This document shows positions 1 to 5,332 of a DNA stretch of 5,332 nt, piece after piece. A program made the position numbers and the translations under genes. Below the pieces are notes generated by a model that searched no databases, was not told where the DNA came from, and saw only the letters and a program-made list of their open reading frames with translations. The first letter of the stretch is position 1. Each line of letters begins with the position of its first letter. Source of the stretch: an uncultured Clostridia bacterium (GTDB taxonomy: Bacteria; Bacillota; Clostridia; TANB77; CAG-508); contig CAPNAQ010000118.1 of assembly GCA_948663505.1 (NCBI GenBank), positions 1-5,332 on the forward strand, in the 5' to 3' direction.

Positions 1-898
1 ATTTAAAATATTTATGTATTGGCAAATATAAAAGTTTACATTTTTGAGATTTTTCATAATATTTTATAACATTATCTTCTATTTCTTGTAATTTATTATT
101 TTCAATTTTATTACTATAATCTTTGCACATCAAAACTCCTGCTAAATAAGTTTCAGTAATAACTTTATGTCTATATTTAATATAAGATTTATAACTTTTA
201 CCATTTTCTTTTTTCCATATTTCCATATTTTGCTTAAAACTTCTACCACCAAAAATGTTATTTCCATGAATCCTATATCCAAAAAGTGGCTCATCTATAC
301 AATATATTCCATTCATATTACTTGCTATATATGTAGAATGCCAGTCATGTGCAAATGTTTTTTCTGTAAATGGTAACATCTTCTCTTTTACTCTTTTTGT
401 AATCATTTGACTACACCCTATAGCAATATGCCTAGAATATGGTAATATAAATTCTTTTCCACTAGATATTGGCATATTTTTATATCTCAAATAACTTTCA
501 CGTAGAACATTTCCATTCTCATCTATTTGTTTAGCATCACAATATACTAAATCTACATTTTTTTCTTTTATTATTAATAAACTTTTTTCTATTTTATTTG
601 GATACCATATATCATCATGGTCTGAAAATGCTATATAATCTGCTGTTGACTGTTTTAGTAAAAATTCAAAACTTTTTGTGCAACCTAAGTTTTGGGGTTG
701 TATATATAGTTTTATTCTTTTATCTTTTTTTTCGTATTCTTTTAATATCTTTCTTACTTTTTCATTTGGTGAACAGTCATCTGATATTATTAAATTAAAA
801 TTTTTATGTGTTTGATTTAATATGCTGTCTATTTGCTGTTTTAAATATTCTTCTTTTGTGTTATATGTTGTTAATAAAATATCTACTTTATCTTCCAT
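1..898 (-). CDS. Family 2 glycosyltransferase, rhamnosyltransferase-like (partial, 3' end outside window)
   Basis: This gene probably transfers a sugar from a nucleotide-sugar donor onto a cell-surface glycan (capsule, wall polysaccharide or glycolipid) on the cytoplasmic face of the membrane. The reading frame is open from the ATG at 896-898 to the window edge, giving 299 residues with no stop. The GT-A fold signatures are in order: a first strand VDILLTTYNT (residues 5-14), the donor-binding ISDDCSPN (38-45), the metal-binding SDHDDIWYPNKI (92-103), HDWH (184-187) with the likely catalytic Asp185, and YRIHGNNIFG (208-217), which is typical of rhamnosyltransferase-like GT2 proteins. I saw no membrane segment. 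AAGGA at 905-909, six bases before the ATG, supports this start, and a near-consensus promoter lies just upstream. Relatives are usually about 300-330 residues long, so only a short tail is probably missing. The family call is firm; the sugar and acceptor are unknown. Confidence 0.9.
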   Translation of the reverse strand, partial: MEDKVDILLTTYNTKEEYLKQQIDSILNQTHKNFNLIISDDCSPNEKVRKILKEYEKKDKRIKLYIQPQNLGCTKSFEFLLKQSTADYIAFSDHDDIWYPNKIEKSLLIIKEKNVDLVYCDAKQIDENGNVLRESYLRYKNMPISSGKEFILPYSRHIAIGCSQMITKRVKEKMLPFTEKTFAHDWHSTYIASNMNGIYCIDEPLFGYRIHGNNIFGGRSFKQNMEIWKKENGKSYKSYIKYRHKVITETYLAGVLMCKDYSNKIENNKLQEIEDNVIKYYEKSQKCKLLYLPIHKYFK

Positions 899-904
899 TT
901 TTAT

Positions 905-909
905 TCCTT
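905..909 (-). promoter_or_regulatory. Ribosome binding site of the glycosyltransferase gene
   Basis: AAGGA on the minus strand, six bases upstream of the ATG at 896-898. It fixes the start of the partial glycosyltransferase. Confidence 0.7.
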
Positions 910-926
910 TTTATTTATCCATTTTT

Positions 927-955
927 ATTTTATTCTTTTATTATTTATTTGTCAA
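927..955 (-). promoter_or_regulatory. Sigma-A-type promoter of the glycosyltransferase gene
   Basis: On the minus strand a perfect -35 TTGACA (950-955) is followed by a 17-base spacer and a -10 TAAAAT (927-932, one mismatch to consensus). Transcription should start near 920, leaving an untranslated leader of about 22 bases that contains the AAGGA site. The promoter lies downstream of the lipoprotein gene's terminator, so the glycosyltransferase is likely a separate transcription unit. Confidence 0.75.
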
Positions 956-1050
956 TAAAAATCTTGATAAATTTATTGCCAATTTATGCAAAGTTACAAT
1001 TCACAGCTAATACTAACATTAATAGAACTTACCTATAATATAAAAATAGA

Positions 1051-1090
1051 AAGCGTTTGTCCTGTAAAAATTACAATGATCAAACGCCTT
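1051..1090 (-). terminator. Rho-independent-type terminator after the lipoprotein gene
   Basis: The hairpin begins seven bases past the TAG stop of the lipoprotein gene. The outer stem is GCGTTTG (1081-1087, minus strand) pairing with CAAACGC (1053-1059), extended by two A-T pairs across a single bulged base. The 21-base interior contains a second small stem, TGTAA/TTACA (1063-1067 with 1071-1075). On the minus strand the stem is followed by TT and then TCTATTTTTA, a T-rich tail. The stem is short but is the most GC-rich local element, and its placement fits a terminator. Confidence 0.65.
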
Positions 1091-1096
1091 CTAATA

Positions 1097-1543
1097 CTAA
1101 AAGGATCTGATATATGATCCACTTGGCAGAATTATTGTATTTTGTTCATCTTCTGTTAGTTCTTCAAGCTTTAAAATCTCATGCGCATATTCACCAATTT
1201 GCAAATCATTTTTTTCTTTAATGGAAATGGATACTGCTACTATATTCTCATTTTGTTTGTATAAAATATAGTTTTGACTTAATCCACAAAAAGTGAATCC
1301 TTTATAAATTCCTCCTCCAAAAGAAATGCCTGGATGCTCAGTATTAATAATCATAACAAGGTCTTCGTTGTCATTCAAAGTAACAACTTCGTATGAATTT
1401 TCAAATGTATAAACTTTCATTTCCCCTGAAAGATTATATTCTCCTTGTGGAATATACTGAATTGATTCCATTCGAGCTGATGATTTACAAGCACATACAG
1501 TGCCAAGCATTAAAAATACTACTACAAACATCAATTTTTTCAT
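1097..1543 (-). CDS. Small predicted lipoprotein of unknown function
   Basis: I do not recognise this 148-residue protein. Its start looks like a lipoprotein signal peptide: Lys2-Lys3, a hydrophobic stretch (about residues 4-16) and a lipobox VCAC, with Cys19 as the likely lipidated residue. It should therefore be anchored to the outer face of the cytoplasmic membrane. The mature part (about 130 residues) is hydrophilic and mixed in charge, with many alternating hydrophobic positions (KVYTFENSYEVVTL, NIVAVSISIKE), which suggests a small beta-rich domain; one further cysteine lies at 86. No catalytic motif is visible. The start is supported by AGGAGG at 1553-1558, nine bases before the ATG. 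It has its own promoter and terminator, so it is probably monocistronic and not functionally tied to the acetate genes. Two 60-base lines counted by hand have 32-35% G+C against 27-28% for lines of pta and the glycosyltransferase, a weak hint of separate ancestry. Confidence 0.82.
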   Translation of the reverse strand: MKKLMFVVVFLMLGTVCACKSSARMESIQYIPQGEYNLSGEMKVYTFENSYEVVTLNDNEDLVMIINTEHPGISFGGGIYKGFTFCGLSQNYILYKQNENIVAVSISIKEKNDLQIGEYAHEILKLEELTEDEQNTIILPSGSYIRSF

Positions 1544-1574
1544 TGTTTTAACCCTCCTATTGTTTTGATGTTTT

Positions 1575-1595
1575 GGTGTTCACTTAGAACAAACC
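1575..1595 (-). other. Inverted repeat at the predicted transcript start of the lipoprotein gene
   Basis: TGTTC (1577-1581) and GAACA (1587-1591) form a perfect 5-bp inverted repeat around five bases. Flanking GG (1575-1576) and CC (1594-1595) can add two pairs across a two-base bulge. It begins about one base past the start site predicted from the -10 box, so it could be an operator or a hairpin protecting the 5' end of the mRNA. It is short and could be chance. Confidence 0.35.
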
Positions 1596-1602
1596 TAATA
1601 TT

Positions 1603-1631
1603 ATTATACCATAAAAAAAACTATTTTTCAA
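1603..1631 (-). promoter_or_regulatory. Extended -10 promoter of the lipoprotein gene
   Basis: On the minus strand TTGAAA (1626-1631), a 17-base spacer and a perfect TATAAT (1603-1608) are preceded by TG one base upstream (extended -10). The predicted start is near 1596, giving a leader of about 53 bases that includes the AGGAGG site. The spacer contains a run of eight T (1613-1620). The promoter sits in the gap just after ackA copy 2. Confidence 0.75.
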
Positions 1632-1655
1632 CTAAAACACAGGACAAAAGTTATA

Positions 1656-2855
1656 TTAGTATTTATTAAAAATCAAATTCACAGTTTCTTTAGCAATCAT
1701 CAATTCTTCATTTGTAGGAATAACATAAACTTTAATTTTTGAATCAGGCTTAGAAATAAGTTTTTCTTCACCTCTCATATTATTTAAATCAACATCAAGT
1801 GAAACACCCATAAATTCCAACTTCTGACAAATACCTTTTCTTATATTAATTTGATTTTCACCAATACCACCAGTAAAAATAATATAATCAACACCATTCA
1901 TAGCAACTGCATATTTTGCTACATAACTAGCAATAGAATAATTAAAACTCTCTACTGCCATTCTAGCATCTTCTTGACCCTCATTAGATTTATTTTCAAT
2001 TTCTCTAAAATCAGGTTCTATATTTGACATTCCTGAAAGCCCTGATTTTTTATTTAGTATATCTTCCATTTCTTGTGCTGATAAATTTTCTTTTTTCATA
2101 ATATATGTTATTACAGAAGGATCTAAATCTCCACTTCTTGTAACCATTGGCAAACCACCAAGTGGTGTAAGTCCCATACTTGTTTCTACTGATTTACCTC
2201 CTTGTATTGCACATATACTTGCACCTTGGCCTAAATGACAAGAAACAATCTTCATATTTTCAATTGGCTTATTTTCAATTTCAGCAAGTCTCTGAGATAC
2301 ATACATATGAGAAGTTCCATGTGCTCCATATTTTCTTATTCCATATTTCTGATAATATTCATATGGTATTGGATATATAAATCTCTCTTTTGATAATGTT
2401 TGATGAAATGATGTATCAAAAACTACAGCCATTGGCATATTTGGAACAATCTTTTTACATGCTTCTATTCCTAATATTGCAGCTGGATTGTGTAAAGGTG
2501 CTAACTCTCCACATTCTTTTATTCCATCTATTACTTCTTGTGTTACTAATTCTGAATGTGGATATTTTTCTGTTCCTTGTACTACCCTATGTCCTATTCC
2601 ATCTATTTCATTTAGACTATTTATAACTTTATATTCTGTGTCTGTTAGTTGTTTTAATGTAAAATCAATTGCTTCTGCATGGTTATAGGCTGGTTTTTTT
2701 ATTTCTATTTTTTGTCCATTAACTTTATGTGTTATAAATGCTTCATCTTCTCCTATTCTTTCATATTTACCTGATGCCATAACTTCCTCATTTTCCATAT
2801 TGATTAATTGATATTTTAGTGATGAACTCCCACTATTTAAAACTAATATTTTCAT
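1656..2855 (-). CDS. ackA: Acetate kinase, second (downstream) tandem copy
   Basis: Acetate kinase (EC 2.7.2.1) reversibly transfers phosphate from acetyl phosphate to ADP in the cytoplasm. This copy encodes 399 residues, the usual family length. Visible motifs are LNSGSSSLKY (6-15), GHRVVQG with Arg90, FDTSFHQ with Asp147, the second signature GAHGTSH with His179, HLGQG (207-211), TRSGDLDP with Arg240, DFRE (282-285), TGGIGEN (328-334) and NEEL with Glu383. These match the catalytic and nucleotide-binding residues of Methanosarcina thermophila AckA with an offset of one. Two departures stand out: Gln210 in place of Asn211, and Val238 (MVTRSGD) where MGTRSGD is usual. The frame is open up to an ATG at 2891, which would add 12 unrelated residues; the start at 2855 is preferred because MKILVLNSGSS is the family N-terminus and AAGGGAG lies seven bases upstream. 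It follows copy 1 after 44 bases, probably in one operon. Substrate preference could have shifted (for example to propionate); this is inference. Confidence 0.93.
   Translation of the reverse strand: MKILVLNSGSSSLKYQLINMENEEVMASGKYERIGEDEAFITHKVNGQKIEIKKPAYNHAEAIDFTLKQLTDTEYKVINSLNEIDGIGHRVVQGTEKYPHSELVTQEVIDGIKECGELAPLHNPAAILGIEACKKIVPNMPMAVVFDTSFHQTLSKERFIYPIPYEYYQKYGIRKYGAHGTSHMYVSQRLAEIENKPIENMKIVSCHLGQGASICAIQGGKSVETSMGLTPLGGLPMVTRSGDLDPSVITYIMKKENLSAQEMEDILNKKSGLSGMSNIEPDFREIENKSNEGQEDARMAVESFNYSIASYVAKYAVAMNGVDYIIFTGGIGENQINIRKGICQKLEFMGVSLDVDLNNMRGEEKLISKPDSKIKVYVIPTNEELMIAKETVNLIFNKY
2158..2189. repeat. 32-base direct repeat, copy in ackA 2
   Basis: Identical over 32 bases to 3399-3430 in ackA copy 1, at the same 1241-base offset as the 47-base repeat. 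It encodes the conserved region around ETSMGLTPLGG. Confidence 0.85.
2326..2372. repeat. 47-base direct repeat, copy in ackA 2
   Basis: This stretch is identical base for base to 3567-3613 in ackA copy 1, and the match extends to 59 bases (2314-2372) with one mismatch. It encodes the region around PIPYEYYQKYGIRKYG. Third codon positions are conserved as well, unlike most of the gene pair. Confidence 0.9.
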
Positions 2856-2862
2856 TTTTACT

Positions 2863-2869
2863 CTCCCTT
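2863..2869 (-). promoter_or_regulatory. Ribosome binding site that decides the ackA copy 2 start
   Basis: AAGGGAG on the minus strand, seven bases before the ATG at 2853-2855. It lies inside the possible 12-residue upstream extension, which argues for the shorter protein beginning MKILVLNSG. Confidence 0.75.
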
Positions 2870-2899
2870 TCTCAAAAATTGCTAAAGCCAAATAATATT

Positions 2900-4096
2900 T
2901 TATTTATATTTACACATTTTTGCTGTTTCTCTAGCAATCATTAATTCCTCGTTAGTTGGAATTGTATAAATTTTTACTTTTGAATCTAAAGTTGATAATT
3001 CTGCCTCTTCTCCTCTAGCCTTATTTTTTTCATCATCAATCTTAATTCCTAAAAACTCAAGTTGTTCACAAATTGCTTTTCTAGAAATTGGTCCTTTTTC
3101 ACCAACACCTGCAGTAAAAGTTAAAACATCTATTCCACCCATAGCAACTACACATTTTGCAATATATGAAGCTGTTAAATAATGATATATATCTAATGCA
3201 AGAATCGCACTTTTTTCACCAGCAAGCATTTCATTTTCAATATCTCTAAAGTCTACCGATATTTGTGAAATTCCATATACACCTGACTTTTTGTTTAATA
3301 TATTTTCCATTTCTTGTGCTGATAAATTTTCCTTTTTCATTATATATGTTACAACAGATGGATCTAAATCTCCACTTCTTGTTCCCATTGGAATGCCTCC
3401 AAGTGGTGTAAGTCCCATACTTGTTTCTACAGATTTACCATTCTGTATTGCACACACACTTGCACCTTGTCCTAAATGACAATTTACTATTTTTAGATCT
3501 TTTATATCTTTTCCTATTATCTCTGCAACTCTATTTGCAACATATTCATGTGATGTTCCATGTGCCCCATATTTTCTTATTCCATATTTCTGATAATATT
3601 CATATGGTATTGGCAAAATATATCTTTCTTTTGGTATTGTTTGATGAAATGCTGTATCAAATACTGCTATCATTGGTATGTTTGGAGCTATTTTTTGACA
3701 TGCTCTTATTCCTAATACTGCTGCTGGATTATGTAATGGAGCTAAATCACTGCATTTCTCTATTTCTGTAATAACTTCTTCTGTTATTTGTACAGGTTTT
3801 GAATATTTTTCTCCACCTTGAACAACTCTATGTCCAATTCCACTTAATTCATCTAAGCTTTTAATAATTCCATAATTTTCACTCATTAATCTTGAAAATA
3901 TAAATTCTAATGCTTCTTCATGATTTTCTACATATTTTTCAAATTTACGCTTTTCTCCATTTACTTTATGAGTTAAAAATGAATTTTTTTGTCCTATTCT
4001 TTCAAAATAGCCTTTTACAAGCATTTCTTCTGTTTCCATATCAATTACTTGATATTTTAATGATGAACTTCCTGAATTTAATACTAAAATCTTCAT
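2900..4096 (-). CDS. ackA: Acetate kinase, first (pta-proximal) copy
   Basis: Acetate kinase makes ATP and acetate from acetyl phosphate and ADP, and works directly after Pta. The protein has 398 residues, the normal length. Motifs present are LNSGSSSLKY (6-15), GHRVVQG with Arg90, FDTAFHQ with Asp147, GAHGTSH with His179, HLGQG (207-211), MGTRSGDLDP with Arg240, DFRD (282-285), TAGVGEK (328-334) and TNEEL with Glu383. They correspond to M. thermophila AckA residues Arg91, Asp148, His180, Arg241 and Glu384. Two changes are visible: Gln210 for Asn211, and Lys334 where Asn335 (GIGEN) normally lines the nucleotide pocket. AGGAGG at 4104-4109, seven bases before the ATG, supports the start. The gene begins 79 bases after the pta stop, the classic pta-ackA order. 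I assign the acetate kinase family firmly; whether this or the second copy carries the main flux cannot be read from the sequence. Confidence 0.94.
   Translation of the reverse strand: MKILVLNSGSSSLKYQVIDMETEEMLVKGYFERIGQKNSFLTHKVNGEKRKFEKYVENHEEALEFIFSRLMSENYGIIKSLDELSGIGHRVVQGGEKYSKPVQITEEVITEIEKCSDLAPLHNPAAVLGIRACQKIAPNIPMIAVFDTAFHQTIPKERYILPIPYEYYQKYGIRKYGAHGTSHEYVANRVAEIIGKDIKDLKIVNCHLGQGASVCAIQNGKSVETSMGLTPLGGIPMGTRSGDLDPSVVTYIMKKENLSAQEMENILNKKSGVYGISQISVDFRDIENEMLAGEKSAILALDIYHYLTASYIAKCVVAMGGIDVLTFTAGVGEKGPISRKAICEQLEFLGIKIDDEKNKARGEEAELSTLDSKVKIYTIPTNEELMIARETAKMCKYK
3399..3430. repeat. 32-base direct repeat, copy in ackA 1
   Basis: Partner of the identical stretch at 2158-2189. 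Between this and the 47-base repeat the two genes are also similar, but with scattered differences. Confidence 0.85.
3567..3613. repeat. 47-base direct repeat, copy in ackA 1
   Basis: Partner of the identical stretch at 2326-2372, offset by exactly 1241 bases. Recombination between the two would delete one gene-equivalent and leave a single hybrid ackA. Confidence 0.9.
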
Positions 4097-4175
4097 TTTT
4101 GCTCCTCCTTCTTTTAGTTTTCAATATTATATATTGTATTTTTTCATCCATTATCTAACTTTTGACCTCTTACTT

Positions 4176-5186
4176 CTACTTTTGTGCTTGAACTGCTGTT
4201 ATTGCTATAACTCCTGCAATATCTTTATAATCACATCCTCTTGATAAGTCATTTACTGGTTTTGCTATTCCTTGGCATAATGGTCCATATGCTTCTGCTT
4301 TTGCTAATCTTTGCACTAATTTATATCCTATATTTCCAGCATTTAAATCTGGAAATATCAAAACATTTGCCTTACCTACAATTGTACTTTTAGGTGCTTT
4401 TGATTTTGCTATTTCTGGTATTATTGCAGCATCTAATTGTAATTCTCCATCTACTTGTAATTTTGGCATTTTCTCTTTTACTAATCCTGTTGCTTTTATA
4501 ACTTTCTCTGTTAATTCAGATTTTGCACTTCCATATGTTGAGTATGAAAGCATCGCAACTTTTGGTTCTTTTCCTACTAATTGTTCAAAACTTTTACTTG
4601 ATGATATTGCTATTTCAGAAAGTTCTTCTGAATCTGGATTTTCATTTAATCCTGAATCTCCAAATACAAATGTTCCATTTTCTCCATATTCACAATTTGG
4701 AACAACCATTACAAAAAATGCTGAAACTAACTTTGTATCTGGTGCTGTTTTTAGAATTTGTAATGCAGGCCTTAGTGTATCTGCTGTAGAGTGAATTGCT
4801 CCTGAAACAAGTCCATCTGCTTCTGTTTCTTCATCTTTTATCATTAACATCCCAAAATATACTGGATCTAATACTAGTTCTTTTGCTTTTTCTATTGTCA
4901 TTCCTTTATTTTTTCTTAACTCATACAATAGATTGACATATGTTTCATATTTTTCTGATAATTTTGGTTCTACTATTGTAGCTCCTTCTATGTCAATTTT
5001 ATTTTCTTTTGCTTTTTTTTGTATTACTTCTTTGTTTCCTATTAATATTATTTTTGCATATTGCTCTTCTAATACAACTTGGGTTGCTTTTAATGTTCTT
5101 ATGTCTTCTGCTTCAGGTAATACTATTGTTTTTATTTGTTGCTTTGCTCTTTTTTTTATTGATTCTATAAAATCCATATCTAGCAT
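4176..5186 (-). CDS. pta: Phosphate acetyltransferase (phosphotransacetylase)
   Basis: Pta (EC 2.3.1.8) converts acetyl-CoA and phosphate to acetyl phosphate and CoA in the cytoplasm, feeding acetate kinase. The 336-residue protein is the short single-domain type, close in length and sequence to the 333-residue M. thermophila enzyme, without the N-terminal regulatory domains of the long enterobacterial form. Visible motifs are KTIVLPEAEDIRTLKA (19-34), YELRKNKG with Arg91, SGAIHSTADTLRP with Arg139, PNCEYGENGTFVFGDSG (163-179), AMLSYSTYGSAKS (211-223), GKANVLIFPDLNAGNIGYK (271-289) and NDLSRGC (312-318). Ser315, Arg316 and Asp322 match the M. thermophila active-site residues Ser309, Arg310 and Asp316. 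Two starts are possible. The ATG at 5186 has AGAAGG five bases upstream but GGGAG only two bases away; the ATG at 5177 would have GGGAG 11 bases away and give 333 residues. I keep 5186, with low certainty on that point. It leads the acetate cluster. Confidence 0.96.
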   Translation of the reverse strand: MLDMDFIESIKKRAKQQIKTIVLPEAEDIRTLKATQVVLEEQYAKIILIGNKEVIQKKAKENKIDIEGATIVEPKLSEKYETYVNLLYELRKNKGMTIEKAKELVLDPVYFGMLMIKDEETEADGLVSGAIHSTADTLRPALQILKTAPDTKLVSAFFVMVVPNCEYGENGTFVFGDSGLNENPDSEELSEIAISSSKSFEQLVGKEPKVAMLSYSTYGSAKSELTEKVIKATGLVKEKMPKLQVDGELQLDAAIIPEIAKSKAPKSTIVGKANVLIFPDLNAGNIGYKLVQRLAKAEAYGPLCQGIAKPVNDLSRGCDYKDIAGVIAITAVQAQK

Positions 5187-5191
5187 TACTC

Positions 5192-5197
5192 CCTTCT
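5192..5197 (-). promoter_or_regulatory. Probable ribosome binding site of pta
   Basis: AGAAGG on the minus strand (one mismatch to AGGAGG), five bases before the ATG at 5184-5186. The overlapping GGGAG (5189-5193) could instead serve the second ATG at 5175-5177. The true start is therefore ambiguous by three codons. Confidence 0.5.
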
Positions 5198-5256
5198 TTT
5201 TATTTTACTTGTTTTCACATAACTATAATTCTTCCTCTTGTTTATTTATTTTATTT

Positions 5257-5331
5257 CTAAACTTTTTCAATATACAATTTATCATTTATTGATACTATTG
5301 TGTATTTACTTAACTTCTCTATATCTTTTAT
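5257..5331 (-). CDS. Possible 3' end of an upstream gene (partial, unidentified)
   Basis: One minus-strand frame is open from the window edge for 24 codons and stops at TAG (5257-5259), ending in ...NDKLYIEKV. The composition looks protein-like, with alternating charged and hydrophobic residues, but 24 open codons in one of three frames is not rare in such AT-rich DNA. If real, it would be the gene before pta, 70 bases upstream. I cannot name a family. No terminator-like hairpin lies between it and pta. Confidence 0.3.
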   Translation of the reverse strand: MKDIEKLSKYTIVSINDKLYIEKV

Positions 5332-5332
5332 T

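Noticed and set aside
967..976. Perfect palindrome ATAAATTTAT upstream of the glycosyltransferase promoter.
   Set aside because: It is made only of A and T in very AT-rich DNA and has no supporting context.
598..1038. Plus-strand open frames of 62-76 codons.
   Set aside because: They are antisense to the glycosyltransferase or in the AT-rich gap, rich in Leu/Phe/Tyr from T-rich codons, and lack ribosome binding sites.
1058..1648. The 10-mer ACAGGACAAA occurring near 1639 (plus strand) and within the terminator near 1059-1066 (minus strand), as an inverted repeat flanking the lipoprotein gene.
   Set aside because: Repeats of ten bases are expected several times by chance in a window of this size, and there is no transposase or target duplication.
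2856..2891. N-terminal extension of 12 residues on ackA copy 2, starting at the ATG at 2891.
   Set aside because: It is absent from the family and from copy 1, and the ribosome binding site for the internal ATG lies within it.
3421..3771. Plus-strand open frame of 116 codons inside ackA copy 1, and similar ones at 2180-2688, 4523-4789 and 4933-5292.
   Set aside because: They are shadows of strong minus-strand genes; their recurrence in both ackA copies follows from the genes' shared sequence.
4122..4136. Inverted repeat CAATAT-ATA-ATATTG containing TATAAT (4126-4131, minus strand) between pta and ackA copy 1, as a possible internal promoter or operator.
   Set aside because: No acceptable -35 box lies 16-18 bases upstream (ATAATG at 17), and A/T palindromes of this kind are expected by chance in this DNA.
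5242..5270. TTGAAA at 5265-5270 (minus strand) as the -35 of a pta promoter.
   Set aside because: The hexamers 16-18 bases downstream (TAAATA, AAATAA, AATAAA) match TATAAT poorly, so the promoter may lie outside the window.

Overview
The window is AT-rich DNA (about 27-35% G+C in the lines counted by hand). Every supported gene lies on the minus strand, with strong AGGAGG-type ribosome binding sites, sigma-A-like promoters and the standard genetic code. This fits a low-GC Firmicute, most likely an anaerobic, fermentative Clostridia-type bacterium. The species cannot be named from this sequence alone.

Read in the direction of transcription (right to left), the window may start with the last codons of an unidentified gene (5257-5331, weak). 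It then holds an acetate-fermentation cluster: pta (phosphotransacetylase, 4176-5186), a first acetate kinase (ackA copy 1, 2900-4096) and a second, tandem acetate kinase (ackA copy 2, 1656-2855). Pta converts acetyl-CoA to acetyl phosphate, and acetate kinase moves that phosphate to ADP, giving ATP and acetate. The gaps are 79 and 44 bases, so the three are probably co-transcribed.

Next comes a small predicted lipoprotein of unknown function (1097-1543). It has its own extended -10 promoter (1603-1631), a hairpin at the predicted transcript start and a rho-independent-type terminator (1051-1090). Last is a family 2 glycosyltransferase with its own near-consensus promoter (927-955); it starts at 898 and runs off the left edge of the window after 299 residues.

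The main point of interest is the ackA pair. The proteins are about 63% identical by hand count and align without gaps to about residue 390, but the similarity is patchy. A central block keeps long identical DNA runs (47 and 32 bases at a constant 1241-base offset), while the N-terminal and late C-terminal parts have diverged. Both copies carry Gln where Methanosarcina thermophila acetate kinase has Asn211, and each copy has a different further change at a conserved active-site position (Lys334 in copy 1, Val238 in copy 2). This suggests paralogues diverging in function under partial gene conversion. I saw no defence system, mobile element, CRISPR array, tRNA or rRNA.
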